Shown: positions 48,152 to 57,021, counted from the stretch's first letter. The stretch: 64,000 nt of DNA from Mesorhizobium australicum (GCF_900177325.1 NZ_FXBL01000004.1:5027501-5091500); one strand, 5' to 3'. The notes: generated from the letters alone by a model not told the origin. Made by a program: numbers and translations.

Positions 48152-48856
48152 ATGCCCAGCCTCTACACGCCCGTCGACAAGGAGACGATCGCCAGGGAAG
48201 CAGCGAAGATGCTGCTCGAGATCAAAGCCGTTCACTTCTACGACGAGAAGCCGTTTTTCTTCACGTCGGGTTGGGCAAGTCCCGTCTACATCGACTGCCG
48301 CAAGATCATCTCATATCCACGGCTGCGCTCGTCGCTTATCGACTTCGCGGCGGCGACGATCGTGCGCGATATCGGCTACGAGTCGATCGACTGCGTCGCC
48401 GGCGGCGAGACAGCCGGCATCCCGTTCGCAGCATGGATCTCCGACCGGCTGATGCTGCCGATGCAGTATGTGCGCAAGAAGGCCAAGGGCTTTGGACGCA
48501 ACGCGCAGATCGAGGGTGAGATCGCTTCGGGCGCCCGCACGATTCTGGTCGAAGACCTGGCGACGGACGGACGGAGCAAGGTCAATTTCTGCCAGGCGCT
48601 GCGCGAGGCCGGAGCGCATGTCGATCATTGCTTCGTGCTGTTCTACTACGACATCTTCCCGAAGAGCCGCGAACTGATGGAGGAGTTGGGCGTTCGCCTG
48701 CACCACCTCACCACATGGTGGCATGTTCTGGAGGTCGCCAAGGCAAGCGGCCATTTCGAGCCGAAGGTTCTCGGCGAGGTCGAGCAGTTCCTGAATGATC
48801 CGGCAACGTGGTCGGCGGCGCACGGCGGAATCTCGGACTTCGGCAAGAGCGCCTGA
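48152..48856 (+). CDS. pyrE: Orotate phosphoribosyltransferase
   Basis: PyrE joins orotate to PRPP to give OMP. The 234-aa protein shows [19 protein letters not shown], the [12 protein letters not shown] loop, the basic [10 protein letters not shown] segment and the PRPP motif [13 protein letters not shown] (about 131-143), matching the form found in rhizobia. GGAGAACGACCC precedes the ATG. It is divergent from pyrK and convergent with the XRE gene. With PyrF it completes orotate-to-UMP conversion. Confidence 0.94.
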   Translation: MPSLYTPVDKETIAREAAKMLLEIKAVHFYDEKPFFFTSGWASPVYIDCRKIISYPRLRSSLIDFAAATIVRDIGYESIDCVAGGETAGIPFAAWISDRLMLPMQYVRKKAKGFGRNAQIEGEIASGARTILVEDLATDGRSKVNFCQALREAGAHVDHCFVLFYYDIFPKSRELMEELGVRLHHLTTWWHVLEVAKASGHFEPKVLGEVEQFLNDPATWSAAHGGISDFGKSA

Positions 48857-48872
48857 GGCGCCCGACAGGAGC

Positions 48873-49790
48873 TCAGGCCGTCGCAGCGCGACGACGGCCT
48901 GGCGCACCGATCGCGGAGCGCGTCAGCACCGTGCGCAGAAGATCGGCCGCTTCCCTGCCCTTGCGCGCCCGCTTCCAGAGTTCGTCGACAAGCCGTTCAT
49001 AGAGCTGCACCGGCTCGAGATCCGCCGTGACCGTCGCAACGCCGGAACGGATGTTGGGCAGATCCCCCCCAAGCCGGAACGGACTGACGCCGAGATAGGT
49101 CTTCTCGGCGGTTCGGAACAGCTGGAAGGCTGTGTTCGGCAGAACCTCTTCCAGAAGACCGATCTGGATTCCCATCGGCTCGCTCTCGATCAGCGTGATC
49201 AGATGCTCGACCTCGTCGCGCGCGGCCCGTCGCCGCTCTGTCAGTTCGGGGCCGGACATATCGAACCGGCCGACGATGCCGAGCTTCAGCCAACGCTCGA
49301 TTTCCAGCAGATTGACGAAATTAACCACGCTCAGGCGCCGCTGCTGACTCGACTGCTTGCGCTCGTCGAGGATGGAGATGATCAGGTCGATGTCGCGCTC
49401 GGCGGTCTTGTCGTGAACATGCGGCGGCAGCGTTTCGAGCAACGAGCGTTTCAGATAGGCCGGGAAGGCGTCGGAGGTCAGCAGGTAAGACAGCGGCGGG
49501 AAGTGGGCGACAACCTGGTCTGCATCCGCCTCGATCTGGCGCATGCGCTCGAAATAGCTGATGGGGCTGGCGTAGTACTCCACGCCTGCGCCGAGCAGCG
49601 AAGCGACCGTCGTGCCGAGAACGACGGCCAGCTTCTCGAGAGTTTCGATCTTCACGACGTCGCCGGTCTCGATGCGATAGACGGCGGCGCGCGAGATTCC
49701 CAGGTCGTCGGCGATGGCATCGGCGGTGAGGCCTTTGCCCATCCGGTAGGCCTTCAATCGCCGGCCAATCTCCTCGAACTGGCTTGCCAT
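48873..49790 (-). CDS. XRE family transcriptional regulator with long C-terminal domain
   Basis: A 305-aa regulator. Residues 6-64 form a Cro/CI-type helix-turn-helix (IGRRLKAYRMGKGLTADAIA, then DDLGISRAAVYRIETGDVVK). The remaining 240 residues have no motif I recognise and presumably sense a ligand; the segment YYASPISYFERMRQIE follows the linker. ATG 49790 has GGGAGGGG upstream. Its promoter carries the GTCTC palindrome that also precedes the TRAP, pyr and ABC operons, so it is the likely regulator of this whole locus and of itself. Confidence 0.85.
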   Translation of the reverse strand: MASQFEEIGRRLKAYRMGKGLTADAIADDLGISRAAVYRIETGDVVKIETLEKLAVVLGTTVASLLGAGVEYYASPISYFERMRQIEADADQVVAHFPPLSYLLTSDAFPAYLKRSLLETLPPHVHDKTAERDIDLIISILDERKQSSQQRRLSVVNFVNLLEIERWLKLGIVGRFDMSGPELTERRRAARDEVEHLITLIESEPMGIQIGLLEEVLPNTAFQLFRTAEKTYLGVSPFRLGGDLPNIRSGVATVTADLEPVQLYERLVDELWKRARKGREAADLLRTVLTRSAIGAPGRRRAATA

Positions 49791-49809
49791 GGCCCCTCCC
49801 AAATCGTTT

Positions 49810-49854
49810 GTCTCATTATTTAGACGCACTTAGCGTAAATACGCCCCGCTGCAA
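49810..49854 (-). promoter_or_regulatory. XRE regulator promoter with GTCTC-type operator
   Basis: GTCTCATTATTTAGAC (49810-49825) ends 20 bp before the regulator start. A TTGCAG -35-like box (49849-49854 complement) lies 24 bases upstream of it on the minus strand, the same architecture as at 43264 and 54028. It points to autoregulation. Confidence 0.6.
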
Positions 49855-49860
49855 AGTCTC

Positions 49861-50631
49861 TCAGCCGGCCTCCAACGCCAAACGTTCCCGGGCGTCGGTA
49901 CTTTCGTGCCACCTGAGCATTCGCCGTTCGACATGGTCTACGGCCATGAACAGGGCATAGCCCAAAAGGGACAGCAGGGTAACGCTGATCAAGACCAGGC
50001 CGATGTCGGACGTCTCCTGGCCGAGACTCAAAAGATAACCCAATCCCGCACGGGCGCCCATCAGTTCGCCGATCACCGCCGCGGTGACAGCCAGGGTGAT
50101 GCCAACCTTCATCCCTGTGAACAGGAGCGGCAGGGCCTGCGGAAGCTCGATCCGCCACAGGCGGCTCCAGGTGCTCATGCGCAGGATCCTAGCCAATGCG
50201 AGGAGATTCGGGTCGATCGTCCGCAACGCGCTGATCATGTTGGACAGGACCGGAAAGAAGACGACGATCGCCACCAGCACCACCTTTGGCGTTGCCCCCA
50301 GCCCCAGCCACAGCAGGAGCAGCGGCGCGATGGCGATCTTCGGCGCGGTCTGTACGAAAATGATCAAGGGGTTCATGACGATCTCGAGCAGCGGAACGCG
50401 CACGAACAGCACTGCGAGACCAATGCCGAGCACCGTGCCGATGACGAAACCCAGCACGATTTCCATCAGGGTCACAGGGACATGGCTGAACAGCCCGGCC
50501 TGTGTCGTCAGGAACCAGAATTTCGCCGCCAGCGTTGGCGGCGACGGCACGAGGTATTCGGGGACGCCGAATACCCAGACCGCGCCCCACCAAAGGGCGA
50601 CAAACACCAAGAGCGAAATGACTGCTCGCAA
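49861..50631 (-). CDS. NitT/TauT-type ABC transporter permease (second of two)
   Basis: A 256-aa inner-membrane subunit with about six helices and the EAA-type loop (FPVLSNMISALRTIDPNLLA, later GITLAVTAAVIGELMGARAG). It is of the SsuC/TauC/ThiX family. The start is TTG at 50631, 6 bases after GGGAGA. It is last in the ABC operon, 45 bp after the binding protein. A different permease is encoded earlier, so a heterodimeric channel is likely. Confidence 0.85.
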   Translation of the reverse strand: MRAVISLLVFVALWWGAVWVFGVPEYLVPSPPTLAAKFWFLTTQAGLFSHVPVTLMEIVLGFVIGTVLGIGLAVLFVRVPLLEIVMNPLIIFVQTAPKIAIAPLLLLWLGLGATPKVVLVAIVVFFPVLSNMISALRTIDPNLLALARILRMSTWSRLWRIELPQALPLLFTGMKVGITLAVTAAVIGELMGARAGLGYLLSLGQETSDIGLVLISVTLLSLLGYALFMAVDHVERRMLRWHESTDARERLALEAG

Positions 50632-50676
50632 GTCAGGTCTCCCGGCGCTCCAGCCCAGCTGGAGCGCCGCTTTGCG

Positions 50677-51684
50677 CTAGAGATCGGATGGCTTCTCGAC
50701 GACGAGGTCGGCGGCGGGGAAGGCCTCCGGTATCGCCTTGTATTCGGCTGCGACGTCGATCGTCTTCTGCCAGCCGGCGATGTTGCCGTAGCCGAAGCCG
50801 TTCGCCTTCGTGTCCTCGCTCTGCCACAGGGTCTTTATGAAGACCTCCTTGATGATTTCGGTGACGACCTTCTCTTGCGGGGCGAAAGTCGGCGCATAGT
50901 CGGCGATCGCCATCTTGACCTCCTTTTCAACGTCACCCTCGACGATGTGCTTGAGGGCCTTGTCGAGCGCGGCGATGAAACCCTTCACCTGCTGCGGATT
51001 GGAGGCGAGATAGCTGTCCGACGTGACAAGCACGTTGCCGTGGCTGGGCAGGAAATCATCCGAAGCGATCATGCCGACATCCACGCCCTCGGCCTTGAGC
51101 GCGTAATAGCGCAGCATGGAGAAGACGATCGCGTCGACCTGGTCCGACTTCAATGCATCCAGGATCGCGCCGGTGCCGACGATCTCGACCTTGACGTCGT
51201 CGATGGACTTGCCGGCCTGGCTCATCATAACCTGAAGCTGGATGTAGTTCGGGCTGCCGTAGCTTGTCACGGCGACCTTCTTGCCAACGAGATCCGCCGG
51301 GGTCTTGATGCCGCTCGCATTCTTGAACAGCACCGCACCGATGCCGCGCTGATAGGTCGAGTGGACAACCTTGACCGGGATGCCGTTCGCGCGGGCGGAG
51401 ATGACGGCATCGCCATTCGGAAAGCCGAACTGGACATTGCCGGCGGCAACATTGTTCAGGATGTCCGCGGCATTGGCATAGAGGAACTCGACCTCAAGAC
51501 CCTGTTCCTTGAAGTATCCTTCCTTCTGCGCGACGTACAGCGGAAGATAGTAGGGCACAGCCGCGCCATCGATCTGGATCGTCACCTTTTCATCGGCTCT
51601 GGTCGCGAACGTTCCGGCCGTCAGCGCCAGCAGCGCGAGCGGAATTGCCAGTGCGGCGGCCCTTAGGATTGCGTGCAGTCTCAT
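50677..51684 (-). CDS. NMT1/ThiY-like ABC transporter substrate-binding protein
   Basis: A 335-aa periplasmic receptor with a Sec signal peptide (cleavage near FATRA). The mature start reads EKVTIQIDGAAVPYYLPLYV, then AQKEGYFKEQGLEVEFLYA, the NMT1/THI5-like fold used for pyrimidine precursors, sulfonates and nitrate. AGGAG precedes the ATG. Being encoded between a nucleoside phosphorylase and a permease in a pyrimidine regulon suggests a nucleoside or pyrimidine ligand (inference). Confidence 0.87.
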   Translation of the reverse strand: MRLHAILRAAALAIPLALLALTAGTFATRADEKVTIQIDGAAVPYYLPLYVAQKEGYFKEQGLEVEFLYANAADILNNVAAGNVQFGFPNGDAVISARANGIPVKVVHSTYQRGIGAVLFKNASGIKTPADLVGKKVAVTSYGSPNYIQLQVMMSQAGKSIDDVKVEIVGTGAILDALKSDQVDAIVFSMLRYYALKAEGVDVGMIASDDFLPSHGNVLVTSDSYLASNPQQVKGFIAALDKALKHIVEGDVEKEVKMAIADYAPTFAPQEKVVTEIIKEVFIKTLWQSEDTKANGFGYGNIAGWQKTIDVAAEYKAIPEAFPAADLVVEKPSDL

Positions 51685-51702
51685 CACATTCTCCTCTGTC
51701 GG

Positions 51703-52488
51703 TTATTGTGTCTTGAAGGTTTCGATCATGGTCGCCGCCGCCTGAGCGCCAATGCGCAGGAGGTTGCGCTGGGTTGCCTCGTAGTCTTCGAGCCAACCAT
51801 CGCTGCGCCGATGTGCGTGCACGGCCAGAACGGCGCCGGCCCGCACATTGCATGCGGAGGCCACCGCCAGGATCACTTCGGCTTCCATTTCGACGGCATC
51901 GGCGCCCGCCGCCGCGAAACGATCGAGCAGGCCGGCATCTCCCTGGCCATCGGCGGTGTTCGGCCTGCCCTGGGCGCGATAATATCCGTCGGCGGTCAGG
52001 CATTTTCCCGGACGGGCCGCCAATCGAAGCGATCTGCAGGCGTCAAGCAGCGCCGAACTGACCGAAGCGTCCGCGCCGACCGCGATCGCCGGGTCCGGCT
52101 GATACACAGCGGCGACGCCGCTGTTGCGGACAGCCTCCTGCACGATCAGGAAATCGCCGAGCGACAGATCGTCGGCGAGCGCGCCGCAGCCACCGGTACG
52201 AATGAGGATGGTTGCGCCCATCGCGGCAAGCTCCACCGTCGCGATCTCGGCCGAGGCGCCGCCGACACCGGTCGAGCACACCCCGATCAATGCTTCTCCA
52301 AAATAGCCGCACCCCAGTCGAAACTCCCGGTTCTGGCCGACGACGACAAAATCGCGGAGCACGGACGCTGCGAAGTCGACGCGAGCGGGATCGCCCGGCA
52401 GCAGGAAGGCTGTCGGCATCAGCGTGGGACGCGGCAGATGAGGTGGGGTATCGCCGCGCCAGGGCCATGCTGCCGAACGGTTGTTCAT
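51703..52488 (-). CDS. Nucleoside phosphorylase (uridine phosphorylase/PNP family)
   Basis: A 261-aa enzyme of the PNP_UDP_1 family, splitting a nucleoside with phosphate into base and ribose-1-phosphate. Phosphate-binding FLLPGDPARVDFAASVL opens the protein, followed by VCSTGVGGASAEIATVEL, the base-pocket IRTGGCGAL and the ribose-binding DAVEMEAEV. ATG 52488 overlaps the upstream permease stop by ATGA. It sits inside an ABC importer operon, so it probably acts on the imported compound: uridine, or perhaps orotidine. Confidence 0.87.
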   Translation of the reverse strand: MNNRSAAWPWRGDTPPHLPRPTLMPTAFLLPGDPARVDFAASVLRDFVVVGQNREFRLGCGYFGEALIGVCSTGVGGASAEIATVELAAMGATILIRTGGCGALADDLSLGDFLIVQEAVRNSGVAAVYQPDPAIAVGADASVSSALLDACRSLRLAARPGKCLTADGYYRAQGRPNTADGQGDAGLLDRFAAAGADAVEMEAEVILAVASACNVRAGAVLAVHAHRRSDGWLEDYEATQRNLLRIGAQAAATMIETFKTQ

Positions 52489-53237
52489 CGCCATGAGAGC
52501 AGCCATTTTTCAAGGCCGGCGAGCGACTGGTAGATCAGGATGCCGAGCAGTGAGGTGACCAGCACCATCGCGAACAGCATCGGCGTCTTGTACGTGGTTC
52601 CGGCGAAGACCATCAGGTAGCCAAGTCCCTGCCCGCCGGAGAGCCATTCAGCCAGGATCGCTCCGATTGTGGCCTGCACCGCGCCCACTTTGAGGCCGGC
52701 GAATATTTCGGGGACCGCCGAGGGAAGCTCGATGCGAACGAGGCGGTCTCTTCGTGTAAGGTGCAGGATGTCCGCCAGGAAGCCGAAATTCGCGGGCACC
52801 GAACGCAGCCCGAGGATCGTGCCTGCCATCACCGGGAAGAAGACCAGGGAGACGGCCAGAACGATCTGGGAGGTCAGTCCGAGCCCGAACCAGAGGATGA
52901 AAAGCGGCGCCAGCGCGATCTTGGGCGCGGTCTGGAAAAAGAAAAGGTAGGGGCCGATGATCCGCTCGGTCCGCGGGCTCTTGGCCAGGATGAAGCCAAG
53001 CACGAAACCCAGCGCCGATCCGATCCCGAAGCCCGCGACGATGATGCCGAGCGTATGCGCCAGATGCGGCCAGATTGTCCCGTCCCGGAAGAGCGCAACG
53101 AGGGCCGATCCGACGGCGCCCGGCGGCGGCAGCACAAAACGCGGAACGTTGAAGATCCGCACATAGGCCCACCATACCGCGATCAGCGCGAGCGGCGTCA
53201 CGACCATGAAGACCGCATGCAGGGCGCGGTTGTTCAT
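52485..53237 (-). CDS. NitT/TauT-type ABC transporter permease (first of two)
   Basis: A 250-aa inner-membrane subunit with about six helices. It has the EAA-like loop FPVMAGTILGLRSVPANFGF and, near the C terminus, AVQATIGAILAEWLSGGQGLGY. It overlaps the ATPase gene and the phosphorylase gene by 4 bp each. Confidence 0.87.
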   Translation of the reverse strand: MNNRALHAVFMVVTPLALIAVWWAYVRIFNVPRFVLPPPGAVGSALVALFRDGTIWPHLAHTLGIIVAGFGIGSALGFVLGFILAKSPRTERIIGPYLFFFQTAPKIALAPLFILWFGLGLTSQIVLAVSLVFFPVMAGTILGLRSVPANFGFLADILHLTRRDRLVRIELPSAVPEIFAGLKVGAVQATIGAILAEWLSGGQGLGYLMVFAGTTYKTPMLFAMVLVTSLLGILIYQSLAGLEKWLLSWR

Positions 53238-54004
53238 TTCAGTTCCCGACGCAGCAGTGAGAGCCAGCGATGGAAATCGGGCGTGTCCTTGAGCGCCTCG
53301 TCGCGATCCTTGCCGAGGTCGAGCGTATGGACGGCGCTGATCCGTCCCGGCCGGGGCGACATGACCGCGACGCGATCCGACAGATAGGCAGCCTCATCGA
53401 TGGAGTGGGTTACGAAGACGATCGTGGCTGCCGTCTCCGCCTTGATGCGAAGAAGTTCGTCGTTCATGCGATCCCGGGTCAGGAGGTCGAGCGCGCCGAA
53501 TGGCTCATCCATCAGGACGAGCCGCGGGCGATAGACGAGCGCACGGGCGATGGAGGCGCGCTGCCGCATTCCACCCGAGAGCTCCTTGGGCAGGGCCCTG
53601 CCGAAATCCTTGAGTCCGACCAGTGCCAGCATGGCGGCCGCGCGCTCGTCTGCCTCCTGCCGTGCGACACCGAACACGTCGAGCGGAAACCGCACATTGT
53701 CCTGAATGCTGAGCCAGGGCAGCAGAACGGGCTCCTGGAAGACGAAACCGATATCGGTTCCGCGGCTCGGCGCCCCGTCCTGCCAGCGGATCACGCCGCC
53801 CGACGCCTGTTCCAGCCCGGCCAACAGGCGCAAAAGGGTCGACTTACCGCACCCCGATGGTCCAATAAGGCTCAGGAGTTCGCCGCGATAGACGTCCAGC
53901 GTCACGGGCGAGAGGGCCTCGACGTTCGAGCCCTCTCTGGTTTTGTAAGTCTTGGTCAGCGCTTCCACGCCGACAAGCACCGAAGGATCTGTCGTCTGCT
54001 GCAA
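53234..54004 (-). CDS. NitT/TauT-type ABC transporter ATP-binding protein
   Basis: A 256-aa SsuB/TauB-like ATPase. Walker A is GPSGCGKST, the Q-loop FVFQEPVLLPW, the signature LSGGMRQR, and Walker B LVLMDEPFGALD. The open frame extends to 54103, but the operator and promoter at 54028-54073 lie inside that extension. I therefore take the TTG at 54004, with GTG codons further in as alternatives; none has a strong ribosome-binding site. It is first in the operon ATPase-permease-phosphorylase-binding protein-permease. Confidence 0.85.
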   Translation of the reverse strand: MQQTTDPSVLVGVEALTKTYKTREGSNVEALSPVTLDVYRGELLSLIGPSGCGKSTLLRLLAGLEQASGGVIRWQDGAPSRGTDIGFVFQEPVLLPWLSIQDNVRFPLDVFGVARQEADERAAAMLALVGLKDFGRALPKELSGGMRQRASIARALVYRPRLVLMDEPFGALDLLTRDRMNDELLRIKAETAATIVFVTHSIDEAAYLSDRVAVMSPRPGRISAVHTLDLGKDRDEALKDTPDFHRWLSLLRRELK

Positions 54005-54027
54005 TTTTTTCGACTGCCGAGCCCGTT

Positions 54028-54073
54028 GTCTCAATATTGAGACGAAGGTTGCAAGGAACTCGATCCTTGTCAA
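54028..54073 (-). promoter_or_regulatory. ABC operon promoter with perfect GTCTCAATATTGAGAC operator
   Basis: GTCTCAATATTGAGAC (54028-54043) is a perfect 16-bp palindrome and the best copy in the locus. On the minus strand a consensus TTGACA (complement of 54068-54073) lies 25 bases upstream of TCTCA. Initiation at or just after the palindrome means repression by occlusion is likely. Confidence 0.75.
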
Positions 54074-54196
54074 ACTGAAAACGCGCTGGCTCAAACTTTG
54101 CAATCGGGTCAGCCGACCAAAATATCAGCGATCAGCGTTTTTCGGGCCAAGTGCGTCGATGAAACTGATCGCTCACCAGAGCGGATCTGGCGGCCG

Positions 54197-54319
54197 TCAG
54201 CTCAATAGCCAATTGATATGTCTCGACTTGTTGGCTGCAAAGAGCACGTGAAACACGGCGTCCGGATTCTTGGCCAGCTTGATGAAATTCCCGCCTGACT
54301 CATATGGTCTGGGCTTCAA
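54197..54319 (-). pseudogene. Possible gene remnant next to tRNA-Ala
   Basis: A 40-codon open stretch with a protein-like composition (contains [19 protein letters not shown] and FAANKSRHINWLLS before its stop), but no ATG and no ribosome-binding site. It may be the tail of a gene cut off by a past recombination beside the tRNA. It could equally be chance; family unknown. The rest of 54104-54330 shows nothing clear. Confidence 0.3.
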
Positions 54320-54330
54320 CTATCCGCCGT

Positions 54331-54406
<76 letters not shown>

Positions 54407-54535
54407 GTCCGACGGATGGCCGGCATTTATGTGCCGGGGCCCGGTTCTGTCAAGCGCGTTACGCGCCGGATTCCGGCTGCCCTTGCCGCTTCCGCCCGCA
54501 ATGGCTACATCTGCCCGACGATCACGGAGACGTTC

Positions 54536-54829
54536 ATGCTGGCCCTTATCCAGACCATCATCCTGGCGCTCGATATCTACTGGTGGCTGATCATCCTGTC
54601 GGCGATCTTTTCCTGGCTGTACGCGTTCAATGTGATCAATTCGCGCAACCAGTTCGTCGGCATGGTGGGGGACTTCCTCTACAAGGTGACCGAGCCGGCG
54701 CTCCGCCCGATCCGGCGTTTCCTGCCGGACCTCGGAGGCATCGACATCTCGCCGATCATCCTGCTGCTGATCCTGTTCTTCATCCGCCAGCTCATCCTGC
54801 AGACGGTCGCCCCGGCTCTCCTATCCTGA
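54536..54829 (+). CDS. YggT family membrane protein
   Basis: A 97-aa inner-membrane protein with two hydrophobic helices ([20 protein letters not shown] and [18 protein letters not shown]) and the family segment [13 protein letters not shown] between them. ATG 54536 has GGAGA 6-9 bases upstream; the longer frame lacks support. It is followed at 1 bp by the DUF167 gene, a pairing seen in many proteobacteria. Its function is not settled. Confidence 0.9.
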   Translation: MLALIQTIILALDIYWWLIILSAIFSWLYAFNVINSRNQFVGMVGDFLYKVTEPALRPIRRFLPDLGGIDISPIILLLILFFIRQLILQTVAPALLS

Positions 54830-54830
54830 G

Positions 54831-55148
54831 ATGGAGCGCATGGTCCGGCTTTCGGCCGGCCGCATCGACATCCGCGTGCGCCTGACGCCGAAATCCTCGG
54901 CCGACCGGATCGAAGGCGTCGCGGCGGCCTCCGACGGCTCGGCCCATCTTGCCGCCCGCGTCCGCGCGGTGCCTGAAAAGGGCGCGGCGAATGCAGCGCT
55001 GGAGCGGCTGGTGGCCGATTGGCTTGGCGTGCCCGGCCGCACGGTCTCCGTGACGGGCGGAGCCACGTCGCGCATCAAGACCGTCAGCGTCGCGGGCGAC
55101 GCGACGCTGCTCTCGAAACGCGTGGAGGAACGGCTCGTGGGCGGCTGA
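54831..55148 (+). CDS. DUF167 (YggU) family protein
   Basis: A 105-aa basic cytoplasmic protein. The family core RVRLTPKSSADRIEG and ARVRAVPEKGAANAALERLV is intact. It starts 1 base after the yggT stop. An ATG four codons in (MVRLSAG) is an alternative start. Function unknown. Confidence 0.9.
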   Translation: MERMVRLSAGRIDIRVRLTPKSSADRIEGVAAASDGSAHLAARVRAVPEKGAANAALERLVADWLGVPGRTVSVTGGATSRIKTVSVAGDATLLSKRVEERLVGG

Positions 55149-55160
55149 AGCCCGGGCGGC

Positions 55161-55694
55161 CTACTTCGCCGCCTTTGCCCGCTCGATGCCTTCGACAATC
55201 ATCTTCTTGGCGTAGTCGGCGTCGTGCCAGCCGCCGATCTTCACCCACTTGCCGGGCTCGAGATCCTTGTAGTGCTCGAAGAAATGCGCCACCTGCTGCA
55301 GCGTGATCTCCGGCAGGTCGGTGTAGTTGAGCACCTTGTCGTAGCGCCGCGTCAGCTTCGGCGTGGGCACGGCGATGACCTTCTCGTCCTGCCCTGCATT
55401 GTCCTCCATGATCAGCACGCCGATCGGACGGACATTGATGTAGCAGCCGGGCATCAGCTCGCGCGTGTTGCAGACGAGCACGTCCACCGGATCGCCGTCG
55501 CCCGACAGCGTGTGCGGCACGAAGCCGTAGTTTCCGGGATAGGCCATCGGCGTGTAGAGGAACCGGTCGACGAACAGCGTGCCCGCCTCCTTGTTCATCT
55601 CGTACTTGATCGGCTGTCCGCCGATCGGCACCTCGATGATGACGTTCACGTCGTCGGGCGGATTGTTTCCGATCGGAATGGCGTCGATGCGCAT
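55161..55694 (-). CDS. ppa: Inorganic pyrophosphatase
   Basis: A 177-aa family I soluble pyrophosphatase hydrolysing PPi to two phosphates. Signature residues lie in [42 protein letters not shown] (the metal-binding DGDPVDV core) and [18 protein letters not shown] 55694 has CTGGAG 8-9 bases upstream. It is divergent from a small exported protein gene. Confidence 0.95.
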   Translation of the reverse strand: MRIDAIPIGNNPPDDVNVIIEVPIGGQPIKYEMNKEAGTLFVDRFLYTPMAYPGNYGFVPHTLSGDGDPVDVLVCNTRELMPGCYINVRPIGVLIMEDNAGQDEKVIAVPTPKLTRRYDKVLNYTDLPEITLQQVAHFFEHYKDLEPGKWVKIGGWHDADYAKKMIVEGIERAKAAK

Positions 55695-55812
55695 CAAAGA
55701 ACTCCAGTAATTTTCGGGCAGCGGTATCGTTTTGTGCGATGCAGCGCAAGCGGCCGAATTGACGCCGCGTCGGACGCGGCGGAAGATGCGCCCTCCACCG
55801 GAGGAAAGGACG

Positions 55813-56415
55813 ATGCGCATACTTGCCGGCTTGATGCTCCTGGCGTCCTCGCTCGGCGCTTATGGCGCCGAAAGTACCTACCAGAAGGTCGATTTCGAGA
55901 CCGATTGCAGTGAGGTCCAGTCCGATGAAACCGGCGGATCGTGGACCTGCAAGGGCTACGGCGACTACGGCATCAGCTTCGCCGAGGGCGACCTCAGGCA
56001 ATCCGCCTTCTACGGCCATCTCGGGCCATGGTTCGAAAAGGGCGCCTTCGAAACGTTTTCGGGCTTCAACCATGCCGGCGACACGATCGAATGGCGGCTC
56101 GACGGCGCCACGCCCTTCGCGACGATCCGGCGCTGGTTCGTCTCGCCCGGCACCAACGACAAGGGCGACCCGTTGCCGGAAGTCCAGGTGCTGGTGATCT
56201 CGAAGGTCGGGCAGAAGGATGCGAGAGACGCTTGCGTCGTCGGCTATGTCGAGGCAACGGCCAACAAGGATGCCAATGCGCTGGCGCGCAAGATCGCCGA
56301 CGAAGAAGCGCACGATTTCGCCTGTCGCTACGCCGAGGCGATGTGGCATGGCGAGCGACGCGCGACGGGAATAGAGGCGTCCAGCTATTTCGAGGACAAG
56401 GCTGGCGTCGAATAG
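55813..56415 (+). CDS. Exported hypothetical protein
   Basis: A 200-aa protein with a short signal peptide ([18 protein letters not shown], cleavage near YGA-E). The mature part contains a Cys pair ([16 protein letters not shown]) and [18 protein letters not shown], suggesting a periplasmic beta-rich domain. GAGGAAAGGACG precedes the ATG. I recognise no family. Confidence 0.75.
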   Translation: MRILAGLMLLASSLGAYGAESTYQKVDFETDCSEVQSDETGGSWTCKGYGDYGISFAEGDLRQSAFYGHLGPWFEKGAFETFSGFNHAGDTIEWRLDGATPFATIRRWFVSPGTNDKGDPLPEVQVLVISKVGQKDARDACVVGYVEATANKDANALARKIADEEAHDFACRYAEAMWHGERRATGIEASSYFEDKAGVE

Positions 56416-56442
56416 GCCTGGCCAGACCCGTTCAGGGCCAGA

Positions 56443-56949
56443 TTATTTCCAGACGAAGGCGATCTTGCGCAGCGCCTTCTGGTCGAAGATCTCGACACCC
56501 TCGGCGACATCGCGGCCGCCGATGCCGTGGTAGAACGAGGTCGCATTGGCATTGTCTTCCAGCGCCCAGATGACGAGCCCCTTCAGCCCGTGCCCGCTGA
56601 GCCGTTCGCGCGCGGCCTGGAAGAGTCGCGTGCCGAGGCCGATGCCCTGGTACTCCGGCCTGACGTACAGCTCGTAGATCTCGCCTTCCTGCTTGAGGTC
56701 GCGCGACCTGTTGCGGCCGATCGTGGCGTAGCCGACGACCTTGCCGCCCACCTCGACCACCAGCACGGAAGCCGCCCGCTTGATCGCGCTCGCCCACCAG
56801 CTCTGGCCGCGGCGATTGATCATCGCCGTGAGTGCGCGATGTGGGATGATGCCCGCATAGGCTCCCTGCCACGCCGCCTGATGAATAGACGCGATCGCGG
56901 CCGCGTCATCTTCCTCGGCTCTGCGTATGCCTACGGTCAGGGTTTTCAT
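56443..56949 (-). CDS. GNAT family N-acetyltransferase
   Basis: A 168-aa acetyl-CoA-dependent transferase. Motif A reads YELYVRPEYQGIGLGTRLFQ (acetyl-CoA pyrophosphate loop), and motif B covers LVIWALEDNANATSFYHGIG. The N terminus IRRAEEDDAAAIASIHQAAW is typical of the family. Target unknown. Confidence 0.88.
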   Translation of the reverse strand: MKTLTVGIRRAEEDDAAAIASIHQAAWQGAYAGIIPHRALTAMINRRGQSWWASAIKRAASVLVVEVGGKVVGYATIGRNRSRDLKQEGEIYELYVRPEYQGIGLGTRLFQAARERLSGHGLKGLVIWALEDNANATSFYHGIGGRDVAEGVEIFDQKALRKIAFVWK

Positions 56950-57021
56950 AATGGCTTAACCATAGCCGGGTGCGAAGAGTCGGCGCAAGCGGCGAGCCGC
57001 GCCGGCTGGTGGATTTTCCAC

